A stretch of 64,000 nt of DNA from Streptomyces cellulosae. Its GTDB lineage: Bacteria > Actinomycetota > Actinomycetes > Streptomycetales > Streptomycetaceae. Where the stretch lies: positions 186,001 through 250,000 of the forward strand of contig NZ_JOEV01000003.1 of assembly GCF_000721105.1 (NCBI RefSeq), written 5' to 3'. A program made the translations under genes and the position numbers. The notes beneath the pieces were generated by a model. It searched no databases. It saw nothing but the letters and a program-made list of their open reading frames with translations, and was not told where the DNA came from. This document shows positions 25,116 to 33,928 of this stretch, piece after piece. Each line of letters begins with the position of its first letter. The stretch's first letter is position 1.

Positions 25116-25568
25116 GTGCCTACCTTGCTGATCGTGCATCACACGCCCTCGCCCAACTGTCAGGCGATGTTCGAGGCCCTGGTCACCGGGGCGACGGCGC
25201 CGGAGATCGAGGGGGTGCGGGTCGTGCGGCGGGCCGCGCTGGCCGCGACGGCGTCCGACGTGCTCGCCGCTGACGGGTACCTGCTGGGCACCCCGGCCAA
25301 CCTCGGCTACATGTCCGGCGCGCTGAAGCACTTCTTCGACCAGGTCTACTACCCGTGCCTCGACGAGACGCGCGGCCGGCCCTTCGGCTACTACGTGCAC
25401 GGCGGCAACGACGTGACCGGAGCGGTGCGTGGCATCGAGGCGATCACGACGGGGCTGGGCTGGCGGCGGGCGGCCGAGGCGGTGACCGTGACGGGTGAGC
25501 CCGGCAAGGCGGATGTCGAGGCCTGCTGGGAACTCGGCGCCACGGTCGCCGCCGGGTTGATGGGCTGA
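25116..25568 (+). CDS. Flavodoxin-family (NADPH-dependent FMN reductase-like) protein, 150 aa
   Basis: GTG 25116 opens with PTLLIVHHTPSPNCQAMFEAL, an FMN phosphate-binding loop after the first strand. The flavin-binding loop GTPANLGYMSGALKHFFDQ near residues 57-75 is typical of WrbA/FMN-reductase folds, and HGGNDVTGA follows. The protein should bind FMN and shuttle electrons or reduce quinones. It is 17 bases after the TerD-like gene. Substrate unknown. Confidence 0.85.
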   Translation: MPTLLIVHHTPSPNCQAMFEALVTGATAPEIEGVRVVRRAALAATASDVLAADGYLLGTPANLGYMSGALKHFFDQVYYPCLDETRGRPFGYYVHGGNDVTGAVRGIEAITTGLGWRRAAEAVTVTGEPGKADVEACWELGATVAAGLMG

Positions 25569-25608
25569 AGGGGAAAGAGGGGAGGGGGAAGGGAAAGAAG
25601 GGGGGAAG
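25567..25608 (+). repeat. Polypurine tract
   Basis: After the stop of the flavodoxin gene, 42 bases consist only of A and G, with six runs of three or more G. It could form a G-quadruplex or triplex and may slow transcription. No classical hairpin terminator is seen next to it. Confidence 0.8.
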
Positions 25609-25766
25609 CGGGGCTCGCGTGCGCGTCGGGCGTCCGGGAACGGTCCGGGAGTTGTCCGCGTGTTGTCACGCTTCTCGTCGGGCCATTCCGATGTGTTCGT
25701 CTCGGGAGGATGGTCTCCCGTAGGGAAGGTTTTTCCTACCGTGAGTCACCGACGTGGAGGTGCGCC

Positions 25767-25961
25767 ATGTGTACCCACCAGCCCTCGTGTCCCGCAACGG
25801 ACAGCCGTGCTCCGCACGTGGTCGCCGCCCACCCCGAGCAGGGCTGGAACCTGCTCTGCACCGGCGCGATCGTCTTCGACGACACCGGTGAACTGCTGCC
25901 CGACGGCCGGGTCGTCGCGCCCCACCGGGCACCCGTCGAGCGGCTGACGATCGCCGCCTGA
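25767..25961 (+). CDS. DUF5999 family protein, 64 aa
   Basis: ATG 25767 has GTGGAGG upstream. The sequence MCTHQPSCPATD, then VVAAHPEQGWNLLCTGAIVF and DDTGELLPDGRVVAPHR, matches the short DUF5999 family of streptomycetes. The Cys-rich N-terminus (C2, C8 and later C34) could bind metal. Function unknown. The stretch just before it (25680-25740, GGGAAGGTTTTTCCTACCG) contains an AT-richer spot that could be its promoter. Confidence 0.88.
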   Translation: MCTHQPSCPATDSRAPHVVAAHPEQGWNLLCTGAIVFDDTGELLPDGRVVAPHRAPVERLTIAA

Positions 25962-26029
25962 TCACTGCCCGATCGCCGCAGAGCACTCAGGGCAGTACCG
26001 GGGAGCCGTCGAGTTCGAGCGGAGGGCAC

Positions 26030-26170
26030 GGGGCGCTGCCCGCCTTCGTCACGTCCGAACGGGCGCCCTACACATGCCCGCGCGAGATCGTCCTGCCGGA
26101 CGCGCTGCCGCGCACGGCGACCGGAATGCTCCAGCGTTTCAAGCTGCGCACCGATGGTGACCAGCAGTGA
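26030..26170 (+). pseudogene. C-terminal remnant of an acyl/aryl-CoA ligase (benzoate-CoA ligase type)
   Basis: The frame reads ALPAFVTSERAPYTCPREIV, then LPRTATGMLQRFKLR before TGA 26168. This is the end of AMP-forming CoA ligases (APYKxPRxIxFVxxLPRTATGKxQRFxLR). The catalytic lysine of ATGK is methionine here. The rest of the ligase (about 500 residues) is absent upstream, where DUF5999 sits. It lies 15 bases before the PaaX gene. Confidence 0.8.
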
Positions 26171-26185
26171 TGCCGACGGCCTAAG

Positions 26186-26998
26186 ATGATCAACGTGTCC
26201 GACCAGCATGCACCACGGTCTCTCATCGTCACGCTCTACGGCGCCTACGGCCGCTTCGTGCCCGGCCCGGTCCCGGTCGCCGAGCTGATCCGGCTGCTGG
26301 CCGCGGTCGGCGTGGACGCCCCCTCCGTACGCTCGTCGGTGTCCCGGCTCAAACGGCGCGGGCTGCTCGTACCGGCCCGTACCGCCGAGGGCGCGGCCGG
26401 GTACGAACTCTCGCCGGAGGCCCGCCAGTTGCTCGACGACGGCGACCGGCGCATCTACCACGCGCCGCCCGAGAAGGACGAGGGCTGGGTGCTCGCCGTG
26501 TTCTCCGTGCCCGAGTCGGAGCGGCAGAGACGGCACGTGCTGCGCTCCCGGCTGGCGGGCCTCGGCTTCGGCACCGCGGCGCCGGGGGTGTGGCTGGCCC
26601 CGGCGCGAATGTACGAGGAGGCCCGGCACACCCTGCGGCGGCTGCGGCTCGATCCGTACGTCGACTTCTTCAGCGGCGAGCACCTGGGCTTCGCGCCGAC
26701 CGTGGAGGCCGTCGCCCGCTGGTGGGACCTGGCGGCGATCGCCAAGGAGCACGAGGCGTTCCTCGACCGGCACACGCCCGTGCTGCAGGAATGGGAGCGG
26801 CGGACGGACACCCCGCCCGAGGAGGCCTACCGCGACTACCTCCTCGCCCTGGACTCCTGGCGCCGTCTCCCCTACGCCGACCCCGGCCTGCCCGCCCCAC
26901 TGTTGCCCGGGGACTGGCCGGGCGCCCGGTCGGCGCAGGTGTTCCGGGGCCTGCACGAGCGGCTGCGCGACGCGGGGGCCGCGTTCGTGGGTCTGTGA
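26186..26998 (+). CDS. paaX: PaaX-family transcriptional regulator, 270 aa
   Basis: ATG 26186 or GTG 26195 could start; neither has a strong RBS. An N-terminal winged helix (RSLIVTLYGAYGRF, then VAELIRLLAAVGVDAPSVRSSVSRLKRRG) is followed by the PaaX C-terminal domain (GWVLAVFSVPESERQRRH, then LRSRLAGLGFGTAAPGVWLAP). In Streptomyces and other bacteria PaaX represses phenylacetate or benzoate catabolism with an aryl-CoA ligand. The ligase tail just upstream fits such an origin: the regulator survived while its target gene was lost. The stop codon TGA 26996 lies in the first unit of a 13-bp tandem repeat. Confidence 0.85.
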   Translation: MINVSDQHAPRSLIVTLYGAYGRFVPGPVPVAELIRLLAAVGVDAPSVRSSVSRLKRRGLLVPARTAEGAAGYELSPEARQLLDDGDRRIYHAPPEKDEGWVLAVFSVPESERQRRHVLRSRLAGLGFGTAAPGVWLAPARMYEEARHTLRRLRLDPYVDFFSGEHLGFAPTVEAVARWWDLAAIAKEHEAFLDRHTPVLQEWERRTDTPPEEAYRDYLLALDSWRRLPYADPGLPAPLLPGDWPGARSAQVFRGLHERLRDAGAAFVGL

Positions 26999-27073
26999 CG
27001 CGTGGGTGTGATGCGTGGGTGTGACGCGCGGGTGTGATGCGCGGGTGTGATGCGCGGGTGTGATGCGCGGGTG
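26996..27073 (+). repeat. 13-bp tandem repeat, six copies
   Basis: Six head-to-tail copies of TGATGCGCGGGTG, with C/T changes in the first three, start exactly at the PaaX stop codon. The repeat is 3' untranslated sequence. Each unit begins with TGA, so the PaaX frame stays closed whatever the copy number. Confidence 0.95.
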
Positions 27074-27157
27074 TGTGGTCCCCCCCGAGGTCGGCTCCCG
27101 AGCGGCGCCCGAACTCGGGATTCTTCACCGTCGTCACGAGTGCGCGATAGAGCCGTC

Positions 27158-27185
27158 CGGATGTGACCTGGCCCGGTCACATCCG
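27158..27185. promoter_or_regulatory. 11-bp inverted repeat (operator-like)
   Basis: CGGATGTGACC at 27158-27168 is paired with GGTCACATCCG at 27175-27185, a perfect 11-bp palindrome with a 6-base spacer. It lies 170 bases upstream of the RsbW-like gene in a region without coding signal. The symmetry and AT-content fit a regulator site better than a terminator, which would have a GC-rich stem. Confidence 0.55.
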
Positions 27186-27354
27186 TCACGGCTCGTCGAC
27201 AGACCGGCAACGGCGGGAGCAGGCGCGGGAGGCAAGCCGTTGCTACGGGTAAGCCGTCCGGCAACGGGGCCGAGGGTCCCGCACGGTGCCCGTCGAAGAT
27301 CTCCTCGGAGTGGCGCCGTACCATTCATAAGGTTGAAAGCAGGACAGCCTGCTC

Positions 27355-27807
27355 ATGAACGGAACCGCCTTGTACGAACGCCCCCCGGCCTCCGCCTCCT
27401 GGCGCATCGCACTGCCGCACTCCGCCGCGGCGGTGCCCGTGGCCCGCGCCCTGGTGCGCACCGCGCTGGCCGAGCTGGAGCACGGGGCCGACAGCGACAC
27501 CGCGGAGCTGCTGACGGCGGAGCTGGTGGCGAACGCCGTGGAGCACACCCTCGGGGACGCGCCGATAGAGCTCGTGGTGGAGCTGCTGCCGACCGGCTGT
27601 CAGGTCGAGGTGCACGACCCGGACCCGGCGCCGCCCGGCAGTCTCACCCTCCCGGTGGACATCGAACCCGACCCCTGGCAGGAGCACGGGCGCGGTCTGC
27701 TGCTGATCCGCGCGCTCAGCTCGTCCTGCGGTCACCGCCCCACCGACTCCGGCAAGGCGGTGTGGTTCACCCTTCCGGCGGTGCCGGCTCAGCGGCGTCC
27801 GGTATGA
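27355..27807 (+). CDS. RsbW-like ATP-binding (anti-sigma factor kinase-like) protein, 150 aa
   Basis: From ATG 27355 the protein has the HATPase_c_2 layout: LTAELVANAVEHT (N-box), VEVHDPDPAPP (G1-box, degenerate) and QEHGRGLLLIRALSSSCGHRP (G2-box), then VWFTLPA. The length is normal. These are serine kinases or nucleotide-binding modulators of sigma factors; Streptomyces has dozens. The ribosome-binding region (AAGCAGGA) is inside a perfect 6-bp hairpin, AGCAGG-ACAG-CCTGCT at 27338-27353, directly before the start codon. Translation might therefore be gated. Confidence 0.85.
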   Translation: MNGTALYERPPASASWRIALPHSAAAVPVARALVRTALAELEHGADSDTAELLTAELVANAVEHTLGDAPIELVVELLPTGCQVEVHDPDPAPPGSLTLPVDIEPDPWQEHGRGLLLIRALSSSCGHRPTDSGKAVWFTLPAVPAQRRPV

Positions 27808-27893
27808 CCCTGCGGCCTTGTGACCCTGCGGCCTTGCGACCCTGCGGCCCTGCGGCCCTGTGACCCTGCGACCCTGTGACCCTGCGACCCTGT
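27803..27893 (+). repeat. About nine-base tandem repeat after the RsbW-like gene
   Basis: Nine to ten units of a degenerate CCTGYGRCC repeat follow the stop codon. The stretch is non-coding. It is expected to vary in copy number. Confidence 0.8.
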
Positions 27894-27938
27894 GGCACAA
27901 GGCGAGACACAAGACCTCAGGGCCTGACACGAGGCCCG

Positions 27939-28946
27939 TCAGGCGAGGGTGGCGACCAGGACGGCCTTGATGGTGTGCAGCCGGTTCTCCGCCTCGTCGA
28001 ACACGACCGAGTGGGCGGACTCGAAGACCTCGTCGGTCACTTCCAGCGAGTCGAGGCCGTGGATGTCGTATATCTCCTGGCCGACCTTCGTCCCGAGGTC
28101 GTGGAAGGCGGGCAGGCAGTGCAGGAACTTCACGTCCGGGTGGCCGGCGGCGCGCAGGACGTCCATGGTCACGGCGTACGGGGAGAGGGCGGCGATCCGC
28201 TCGTCCCAGACCTCCTTGGGCTCCCCCATGGAGACCCACACGTCGGTGGCCACGAAGTCGGCGCCCCGGACTCCTTCGTCGACCTTCTCGGTGAGGGTGA
28301 CGCGGGCGCCGCTGGTCTCGGCAAGCTCGCGGGCGCGGGCGATGATCTCCTCGGCGGGCCAGTACGCCCGCGGGGCGACGATCCGCACGTCCATGCCGAG
28401 CAGGGCGCCGGTGATCAGGTAGGAGTTGCCCATGTTGAAGCGGGCGTCGCCGAGGTAGGCGAAGGCGATCTCCCTGACCGGCTTGCTCGTGTGCTCGGTC
28501 ATGGTGAGCACGTCGGCGAGCATCTGGGTGGGGTGCCAGTCGTCGGTGAGTCCGTTGTAGACGGGCACGCCGGCGTACGCGGCGAGCTCCTCCACCTTCT
28601 GCTGGCTGTCCCCGCGGTACTCGATGCCGTCGTACATGCGCCCCAGCACGCGCGCGGTGTCCTTCACGGACTCCTTGTGGCCGATCTGTGAGCCCGACGG
28701 GTCCAGGTACGTCGTCGAAGCGCCCTGGTCGGCGGCGGCGACCTCGAACGCGCAGCGGGTGCGGGTCGAGGTCTTCTCGAAGATCAGCGCGATGTTCTTC
28801 CCGCGCAGGTACCGCGTCTCGGTCCCGGCCTTCTTGGCGGCCTTCAGCTCGGCGGCCAGCTCGATCAGGCCGAGGAACTCCCGCTCGGTGAAGTCGAGCT
28901 CCTTGAGGAAGTGGCGGCCGGCGAGGGCGGTCGGGACTGTCGCCAT
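27939..28946 (-). CDS. argF: Ornithine carbamoyltransferase, 335 aa
   Basis: ATG 28946 ([20 protein letters not shown]). The carbamoyl-phosphate motif is [13 protein letters not shown] near residues 54-66, [12 protein letters not shown] binds carbamoyl phosphate, and the ornithine loop HCLPAFHD lies near residue 270. The protein moves the carbamoyl group between carbamoyl phosphate and ornithine/citrulline. Because it lies directly downstream of arginine deiminase (95 bases apart, same strand), it probably works in the catabolic direction as in the ADI pathway (arcB role). No carbamate kinase is seen nearby. Confidence 0.95.
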   Translation of the reverse strand: MATVPTALAGRHFLKELDFTEREFLGLIELAAELKAAKKAGTETRYLRGKNIALIFEKTSTRTRCAFEVAAADQGASTTYLDPSGSQIGHKESVKDTARVLGRMYDGIEYRGDSQQKVEELAAYAGVPVYNGLTDDWHPTQMLADVLTMTEHTSKPVREIAFAYLGDARFNMGNSYLITGALLGMDVRIVAPRAYWPAEEIIARARELAETSGARVTLTEKVDEGVRGADFVATDVWVSMGEPKEVWDERIAALSPYAVTMDVLRAAGHPDVKFLHCLPAFHDLGTKVGQEIYDIHGLDSLEVTDEVFESAHSVVFDEAENRLHTIKAVLVATLA

Positions 28947-29041
28947 GGGGGCGTCTCCAGAGGTGCAGGGACAGGAAGCTTCGGAAGTCTATACGACATC
29001 CAGAATTTTTATACAGGTCCTTGATGCTCGCGTGCGTACGC
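28947..29041. promoter_or_regulatory. AT-rich gap between arcA and argF
   Basis: The 95 bases contain an AT-rich island (28988-29015, TATACGACATCC then TTTTTATACAGG) unusual for this genome. The TATA elements face each other across 18 bases, so it may be a promoter/operator for argF, possibly for ArgR. This is by eye only. Confidence 0.4.
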
Positions 29042-30265
29042 CTATACGGCACCCCGTTCGACCGGGCAGCTCATGCAGCGCGGCCCTCCTCTCCCCCGCC
29101 CCAGCTCGCTGCCCGGGATCTCTATCACCTCGATGCCCCGCTTGCGCAGGTGGGTGTTGGTGGTGGCGTTTCGCTCGTACGCGATGACGACACCCGGCTC
29201 GACGGCCAGGACGTTGCAGCCGTCGTCCCACTGCTCGCGCTCGGCCGCGTGCACGTCCTGGGTGGCGGTGAGGACCCGGATCTCGCTCAGCCCGAGGGCG
29301 GCGGCGATCGCGCGGTGCATGTGCTCCGGCGGGTGGTCGGTGACCTTGAGCTCCTTGTCGCCGACACCCGGTTCGATGGTGTACGAGCGGAGCATGCCGA
29401 GCCCCGCGTACTGGGTGAAGGTGTCGCCGTCGACCATGGTCATCACGGTGTCGAGGTGCATGAAGGCACGGCGCTTGGGCATGTCGAGGGCCACGATCGT
29501 CTGCGCGGAGCCGGCGGCGAACAGCTTGTGCGCGAGCATCTCGACGGCCTGGGGCGTGGTGCGCTCGCTCATGCCGATGAGGACCGCGCCGTTGCCGATG
29601 ACGAGGACGTCACCGCCCTCGATGGTGGACGGGTAGTCGGCCTGCCCCCGGGACCAGACGTGGAACGTTTCCTCGCGGAACAGCGGGTGATGCCGGTAGA
29701 TCGCCTCGAAGTGCACCGTCTCGCGCTGCCGGGCCGGCCAGCGCATGGCGTTGACGCAGACGCCGTCGTAGATCCAGGCGGAGGTGTCCCGGGTGAAAAG
29801 GTGGTTGGGCAGGGGCGCGAGGAGGAAGTCGTCGAGCTCCATGACGTGGAAGCGCACCGAGGTCGGCTCGGGGTGCGCCTCCAGGAACTCCCGCTTGGTC
29901 ATGCCTCCGACCAAGGACTCGGCCAGCTCGGCCGCGGGCAGGTTCTCGAAGGCGGCACGGAGGTGGTCGGTGGCGAGCACCCCGTACTCCTTCTCGTCGA
30001 AGACCCGGTCCAGGACGAGTGAGCGGGCCGCCGGGATCTCCAGGGCCTCGGTCAGCAGGTCACCGAACAGGTGGACGACGACCCCGCGGTCACGCAGCAC
30101 ATCGGCGAACCCGTCGTGCTCGGCCCGCGCCCGCCGCACCCACAGCACGTCGTCGAAGAGCAACGCGTCCCTGTTGCTCGGGGTGAGCCTCTTGAGCTCC
30201 AGATCCGGCCGGTGCAGGATGACGCGGCGCAGGGGGCCGGCCTCGGAGTCGACGTGGAATCCCAT
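29042..30265 (-). CDS. arcA: Arginine deiminase, 407 aa
   Basis: ATG 30265 ([12 protein letters not shown]). Catalytic features are seen: [14 protein letters not shown] near residues 154-167, then [22 protein letters not shown], and the nucleophile in [10 protein letters not shown] near the C-terminus. The enzyme turns arginine into citrulline and ammonia, feeding ornithine carbamoyltransferase downstream. Length and motifs are complete. Confidence 0.95.
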   Translation of the reverse strand: MGFHVDSEAGPLRRVILHRPDLELKRLTPSNRDALLFDDVLWVRRARAEHDGFADVLRDRGVVVHLFGDLLTEALEIPAARSLVLDRVFDEKEYGVLATDHLRAAFENLPAAELAESLVGGMTKREFLEAHPEPTSVRFHVMELDDFLLAPLPNHLFTRDTSAWIYDGVCVNAMRWPARQRETVHFEAIYRHHPLFREETFHVWSRGQADYPSTIEGGDVLVIGNGAVLIGMSERTTPQAVEMLAHKLFAAGSAQTIVALDMPKRRAFMHLDTVMTMVDGDTFTQYAGLGMLRSYTIEPGVGDKELKVTDHPPEHMHRAIAAALGLSEIRVLTATQDVHAAEREQWDDGCNVLAVEPGVVIAYERNATTNTHLRKRGIEVIEIPGSELGRGRGGPRCMSCPVERGAV

Positions 30266-30438
30266 GACTCCATCCTGACCACGGTCGGCCGGGTTCACCC
30301 GTGGGTCGGCTGTTTCGGGACGCTTGTTTTTCTCCCGCGGTTCTTCGTCCGCTGGTTTTCGTCCGCTGCGGCTTCTTCCGCGTGATGAGGCGTGCTGAGC
30401 CTGCCGGGAGAGGTCCGCCCGGCCCGGGCCGGGGACGG

Positions 30439-32385
30439 TCAGCCGCTGGGCAGCGGTTGGAGCAGCTCCGGGCGGGCCAGCATGCGGCGGGCGGTCCGGC
30501 CCGGTTCGAGGGTGGCGCGGGCCACGATCCAGCCGGCCAGGGTGTGGGGGTCGTTCGGGTCGACCGTCAGCTGGTCGGCGTACCGGGCCAGCGCGACGGC
30601 CGGGTCTCCGGCGGCGAGGTGCTCGTCGGCGGTGCGCGGCGCGGTGGGGCGGGTGGCGAAGGCGTGCGTGCGGACGTCCGGCCAGGTGGTGCGGTCGGAG
30701 CGGAAGCGGGGGAGGTCCGGCGCGTGGGCCGCGTCGGACACCGGCACCACGTTGCGCAACCGCCACTCCGTGCGGTGCAGCAGGGCAGCCGTACGGGCTC
30801 GCGCGAGGGCGGCCGCAGGCACCGGCTCGCGCAGCCAGCCGTCCAGGGTGCGGGCGAGGCCCGTCACCAGGCCCCGGCCCTGCGGGGTGAGACGGCCCTC
30901 GGCCAGCAGGGTCCGGACGACGAGACGGCTCTGCGTCCGGCGCAGGGCGAAGTGGTAGCCGGCCGACTCGACCGCCTGGTCGTGCCGGGTTCCCTCGCGG
31001 TTGTCCGCGGGGCGGTGGCCGTCGCCCACGTCGCGCCGGTCGTCCAACCCCCGTCGCTCGTCGGGTCCTTCGCCGCGTCCGCGCGCCCGTGCCGCCGTCA
31101 GCCGGTCCCGCCAGAATCCCGCGACGCCCGTGAAGGCGTACGCCCCGTGGAGCAGCCCCGTGAGGTGGCGTGGATCGGCACGCCACGGGGCGTAGTAGCG
31201 CTCCTCCCGGTCGTCTTCGAGCAGCGGGAAGAGGTGCAGGAGGGCCGCCAGCTTGCTGTGCTGGAACTCGTGCACGAGCGTCTCGGCGAGGGCGACCGCG
31301 GAGGAGGGGCGGGCGATCACCATGGCGCCGAAGGAGTCGCCGCTGGACGCGGAGACCCGCACGGTCGGCGGGGCGGGCGGCACCGTACTGGTGCGGCCCC
31401 AGGGCACGACGGCGTGGATCGCGGCCGGGTCGAAGCGGCCGGGCCCGCTGCCGCCCGGTTCGGCGAGCACCGCGACGGCCTCTTCGAACAGCCGCTGCCA
31501 CGTTTCGGCCTCGTCCTGGTCGAGCCGGGCCGGGGGCAGTGGATCGTCGAGGTCGCGGTAGGGGTCGAGGTCGTCGAGGGGTATGGCGACGGGGCCGGTG
31601 GGCGAGCGGTGGGCGAGTGTGCGCAGGGGGATCCAGGAGGCGTACGGCGGCTCGTGGCCTCCCAGGGTCCCGGGTGTGTCCCCTCCGAGGAGCGGCTCCC
31701 GGCCCGGCGGCGGCGTCGTCTCTCGGGCGGCTTCCTCGCCGGGCGCGTCGCCCCGTACGACGTCGCCCTCTCGCGCTCCCCCGTCCCGCGCTCCCTCACC
31801 CCCGAGCGACACCGTCGCCGGACGGACCGTCAGCGTTGCCTCGCCCCCGCCCCGGGCCGGCCCCGTAAGACTCAGTCGTCCCCCGTCGGTGCGGGCCCGG
31901 CCCACCGTCAACCCCCGTCCGGCATGGGCGAGTCGGGCCATGCCCAGCCCAGGAAGGACCAAGGCGCCGTCGTGGAGCGGCACGCGGAGGTCCGCGCGGG
32001 TGCCGGCGCTGAGGGACGCCGATACGGCCAGGGCACACAGGTACCCCGCCTCCGCCCACAGGGCCGGTCCCGTCGCCGTGCCGTGGGTCCGGCGCAGGAG
32101 GTGGGCGATCCAGCCGCCGGTCGCGGGGGCGAGGAGCAGTCGGTCGACCGGCTCGGGTGCCCGGGTGGCCGCCTCCTTCAGGGCGCGCCAGGCCTCGGGC
32201 GCCGGGGTCAACGGGGTCGGCAGGGGTGCGAGCCGGTCCAGCAGCGTGCGCAGGAGCAGCAACCTGCGGGCTCGCTCCGCCCGTTCCAGTAACGCGACGG
32301 CCTGCTCGGAGCCACCGCCGGCGGCCAGTTCCGCGAAGATCCCTTCCGGTATCCGGAACGGGGCAGGACGCGGCTCGCTGGACAT
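30439..32385 (-). CDS. HExxH-motif putative peptide beta-hydroxylase, 648 aa
   Basis: ATG 32385 has GGAGG at 32394-32398; ATG 32415 is possible. The HExxH motif is H372-EFQH-376 in [18 protein letters not shown]. The C-terminal part, with [36 protein letters not shown], resembles the HEXXH domain that in FxsB proteins is fused behind a radical SAM domain. Family members have been proposed to be Fe(II)/2-oxoglutarate peptide hydroxylases. Residues 195-240 are a low-complexity charged insert, and another charged insert follows the HExxH domain. It lies 72 bases after a 74-aa peptide gene on the same strand, which may encode its substrate. Confidence 0.8.
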   Translation of the reverse strand: MSSEPRPAPFRIPEGIFAELAAGGGSEQAVALLERAERARRLLLLRTLLDRLAPLPTPLTPAPEAWRALKEAATRAPEPVDRLLLAPATGGWIAHLLRRTHGTATGPALWAEAGYLCALAVSASLSAGTRADLRVPLHDGALVLPGLGMARLAHAGRGLTVGRARTDGGRLSLTGPARGGGEATLTVRPATVSLGGEGARDGGAREGDVVRGDAPGEEAARETTPPPGREPLLGGDTPGTLGGHEPPYASWIPLRTLAHRSPTGPVAIPLDDLDPYRDLDDPLPPARLDQDEAETWQRLFEEAVAVLAEPGGSGPGRFDPAAIHAVVPWGRTSTVPPAPPTVRVSASSGDSFGAMVIARPSSAVALAETLVHEFQHSKLAALLHLFPLLEDDREERYYAPWRADPRHLTGLLHGAYAFTGVAGFWRDRLTAARARGRGEGPDERRGLDDRRDVGDGHRPADNREGTRHDQAVESAGYHFALRRTQSRLVVRTLLAEGRLTPQGRGLVTGLARTLDGWLREPVPAAALARARTAALLHRTEWRLRNVVPVSDAAHAPDLPRFRSDRTTWPDVRTHAFATRPTAPRTADEHLAAGDPAVALARYADQLTVDPNDPHTLAGWIVARATLEPGRTARRMLARPELLQPLPSG

Positions 32386-32457
32386 ACCCGGGAACCTCCG
32401 TGTGTGGGCGGACATACGGGGACCCGGCCGGGCCCTGCCGTGGAGTCGGACAGCGGA

Positions 32458-32682
32458 TTACTCGGCCCGGCCGGGTTCACCTCCGCCCTTGACGCTGCCG
32501 CGCGGGCGCAGTACCTCCTCGAGAAGGCGTGCGGTGGGGCCGAGCGGCGCGAGCCCGTCCACGGCGGCCAAGGGCAGTGCCGCGACGTCCGCCAGATCCG
32601 ACTCCCAGACGTCGGTCGCAGCAACGGCGCCCGACTGGCGTACCGCTGCTTCGGCGTGATGCAGAGCGGGCGGCTGGTCCAA
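32458..32682 (-). CDS. Candidate FxsA-like precursor peptide, 74 aa
   Basis: TTG 32682 is the start that has a ribosome-binding site (GGGGGAG, four bases before it). The middle, ESDLADVAALPLAAVDGLA, then TARLLEEVLRPRG, resembles the DLxDVPLxxLxxL...ALRRVL leader of FxsA-type peptides. The usual FxSxx end is absent; the protein ends GSVKGGGEPGRAE. It precedes the HExxH enzyme gene by 72 bases and follows the caspase gene by 106 bases. I propose a modified peptide of a variant Fxs system. The TTG start and small size lower confidence. Confidence 0.5.
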   Translation of the reverse strand: MDQPPALHHAEAAVRQSGAVAATDVWESDLADVAALPLAAVDGLAPLGPTARLLEEVLRPRGSVKGGGEPGRAE

Positions 32683-32788
32683 GGTGCTCCCCCTTCTCGC
32701 ACGGCGGCACGCGATGCCCCGTGCCCGTGTCCATTTCCATCATGGCCATTGCGGCCCGGGTCGAAAACCGTACGATCACGCCACTCGA

Positions 32789-33928
32789 TCATTTCCGACC
32801 GCGCGGCCGCCTCGCCGAGGACGCGACATCACGCAGCGCCGTGTGCAGTTCGTTCTTGCGATCGGGGTCGTCGTCGACGGACACGACGGCGTCGAAGAGG
32901 TCCCACAGCGCGTCCGGGTGGTACCTGGAAAGCCCGTTGAGAATGCCGGCGGCATCCGTGCGGGCGCTGGGGTGACGAGAGAGCGTCGCTGTGACGTGCG
33001 GGTCCAGTGCGCTGACCACGGTCTGCCGCTCGGTGGGGTCCTGCATCAGCGGGTAGGCGAGCAGGGCCTCCACGGCCCGTTGCAGCGGCGAGGCGGGACG
33101 CGGCCCGGGAGGCGGGTCGGCCGGGGGCAGGTACTCGGTGCGCCCGGGGCCGCGCAGCTGGATCTCGGGATGCTGCAGAGTACGGCCCGCTTCCCTGAGG
33201 GTCGCGATGCGTGTTCGTACGGCCGGAAACAGTTCCTCCGGATCGGGCGGCCGGGGCAGGACGGCGGCCCGCTCGGCCAGCAGCGCGAGCAGGATCTCGG
33301 AAAACAGTCCGGTGCCGCGCGCCGGGTCGTTGGCGGCGGCGCGGCCCCGGCCGGCGGCCCGCAGCAGGGTCTGCCGGTGAACGAGGTTGCGCCGGCCCAC
33401 GGGCAGGGCGTCCGCCGGCAGCTGCTCCAGGAAGGCGAGGTCCTCCTCGAAGGTCTCGCAGGCGTCCACGATCCACAGCTGTTCGGTGAAGCCGGGCACG
33501 GCGTCCCCCGCGTACCGGGCGAGCGCGGTGTCCAGGTCGATGCCCAGCTTGTCGGCGGTGCTGGCGTTCGCGCAGAACAGCCGCAGATGCCCGGCCCGGT
33601 CCAGGACACCGTGGCCGCCCCACCACACCCAGAGGATGTCGCCCTGGGCGCCGGACAGTTCCTCGACGAGGACGCGGCGCAGCGTGGCGCTGTCGGCCGG
33701 CTCGTACCGGACGCCGGGGGCGTACGACGGCAACGGGGCGAGGTGGAGGCGGAGTCGGTCCTCGGGCACTCCGGCCGCCCGCAGCAGCCGGTGGAAGGCG
33801 ACCGCGTCGCGGGCGGGGCCGGGCAGATCCCAGCCCGCCCCGGCCGCGTAACGCTCGACCCCGACGATCAGCGCGTGCACGCGGCGGGGATCCACCCGCG
33901 GCGGCCCGGACGGCACGGGCCCGGTCAC
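32789..33928 (-). CDS. Caspase-like (peptidase C14) protein with C-terminal effector-associated domain, 379 aa
   Basis: GTG 33928 overlaps the stop of the hydrolase gene (GTGA). The caspase-like domain has the opening HALIVGVERYAAG, DAVAFHRLLRAAG, catalytic H106 in WWGGHGVLD and C157 in IVDACETF. The C-terminus (residues about 285-360, ALLAYPLMQDPTERQTVVSAL, then ARTDAAGILNGLSRYHPDALWDL) fits the pattern of EAD2-type helical adaptor domains. Such domains connect effectors to sensor ATPases in bacterial conflict systems. The enzyme would be held inactive and act as a protease when recruited. It is co-translated with the alpha/beta hydrolase. Confidence 0.8.
   Translation of the reverse strand: MTGPVPSGPPRVDPRRVHALIVGVERYAAGAGWDLPGPARDAVAFHRLLRAAGVPEDRLRLHLAPLPSYAPGVRYEPADSATLRRVLVEELSGAQGDILWVWWGGHGVLDRAGHLRLFCANASTADKLGIDLDTALARYAGDAVPGFTEQLWIVDACETFEEDLAFLEQLPADALPVGRRNLVHRQTLLRAAGRGRAAANDPARGTGLFSEILLALLAERAAVLPRPPDPEELFPAVRTRIATLREAGRTLQHPEIQLRGPGRTEYLPPADPPPGPRPASPLQRAVEALLAYPLMQDPTERQTVVSALDPHVTATLSRHPSARTDAAGILNGLSRYHPDALWDLFDAVVSVDDDPDRKNELHTALRDVASSARRPRGRK

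Noticed and set aside
27158..27185. CRP-type site
   Set aside because: TGTGA and TCACA are ten bases apart here instead of six, so it is only listed as an unnamed palindrome.
27325..29052. Minus-strand frame of 575 aa over argF
   Set aside because: The argF phase carries STRTR and HCLP motifs; this frame has none.
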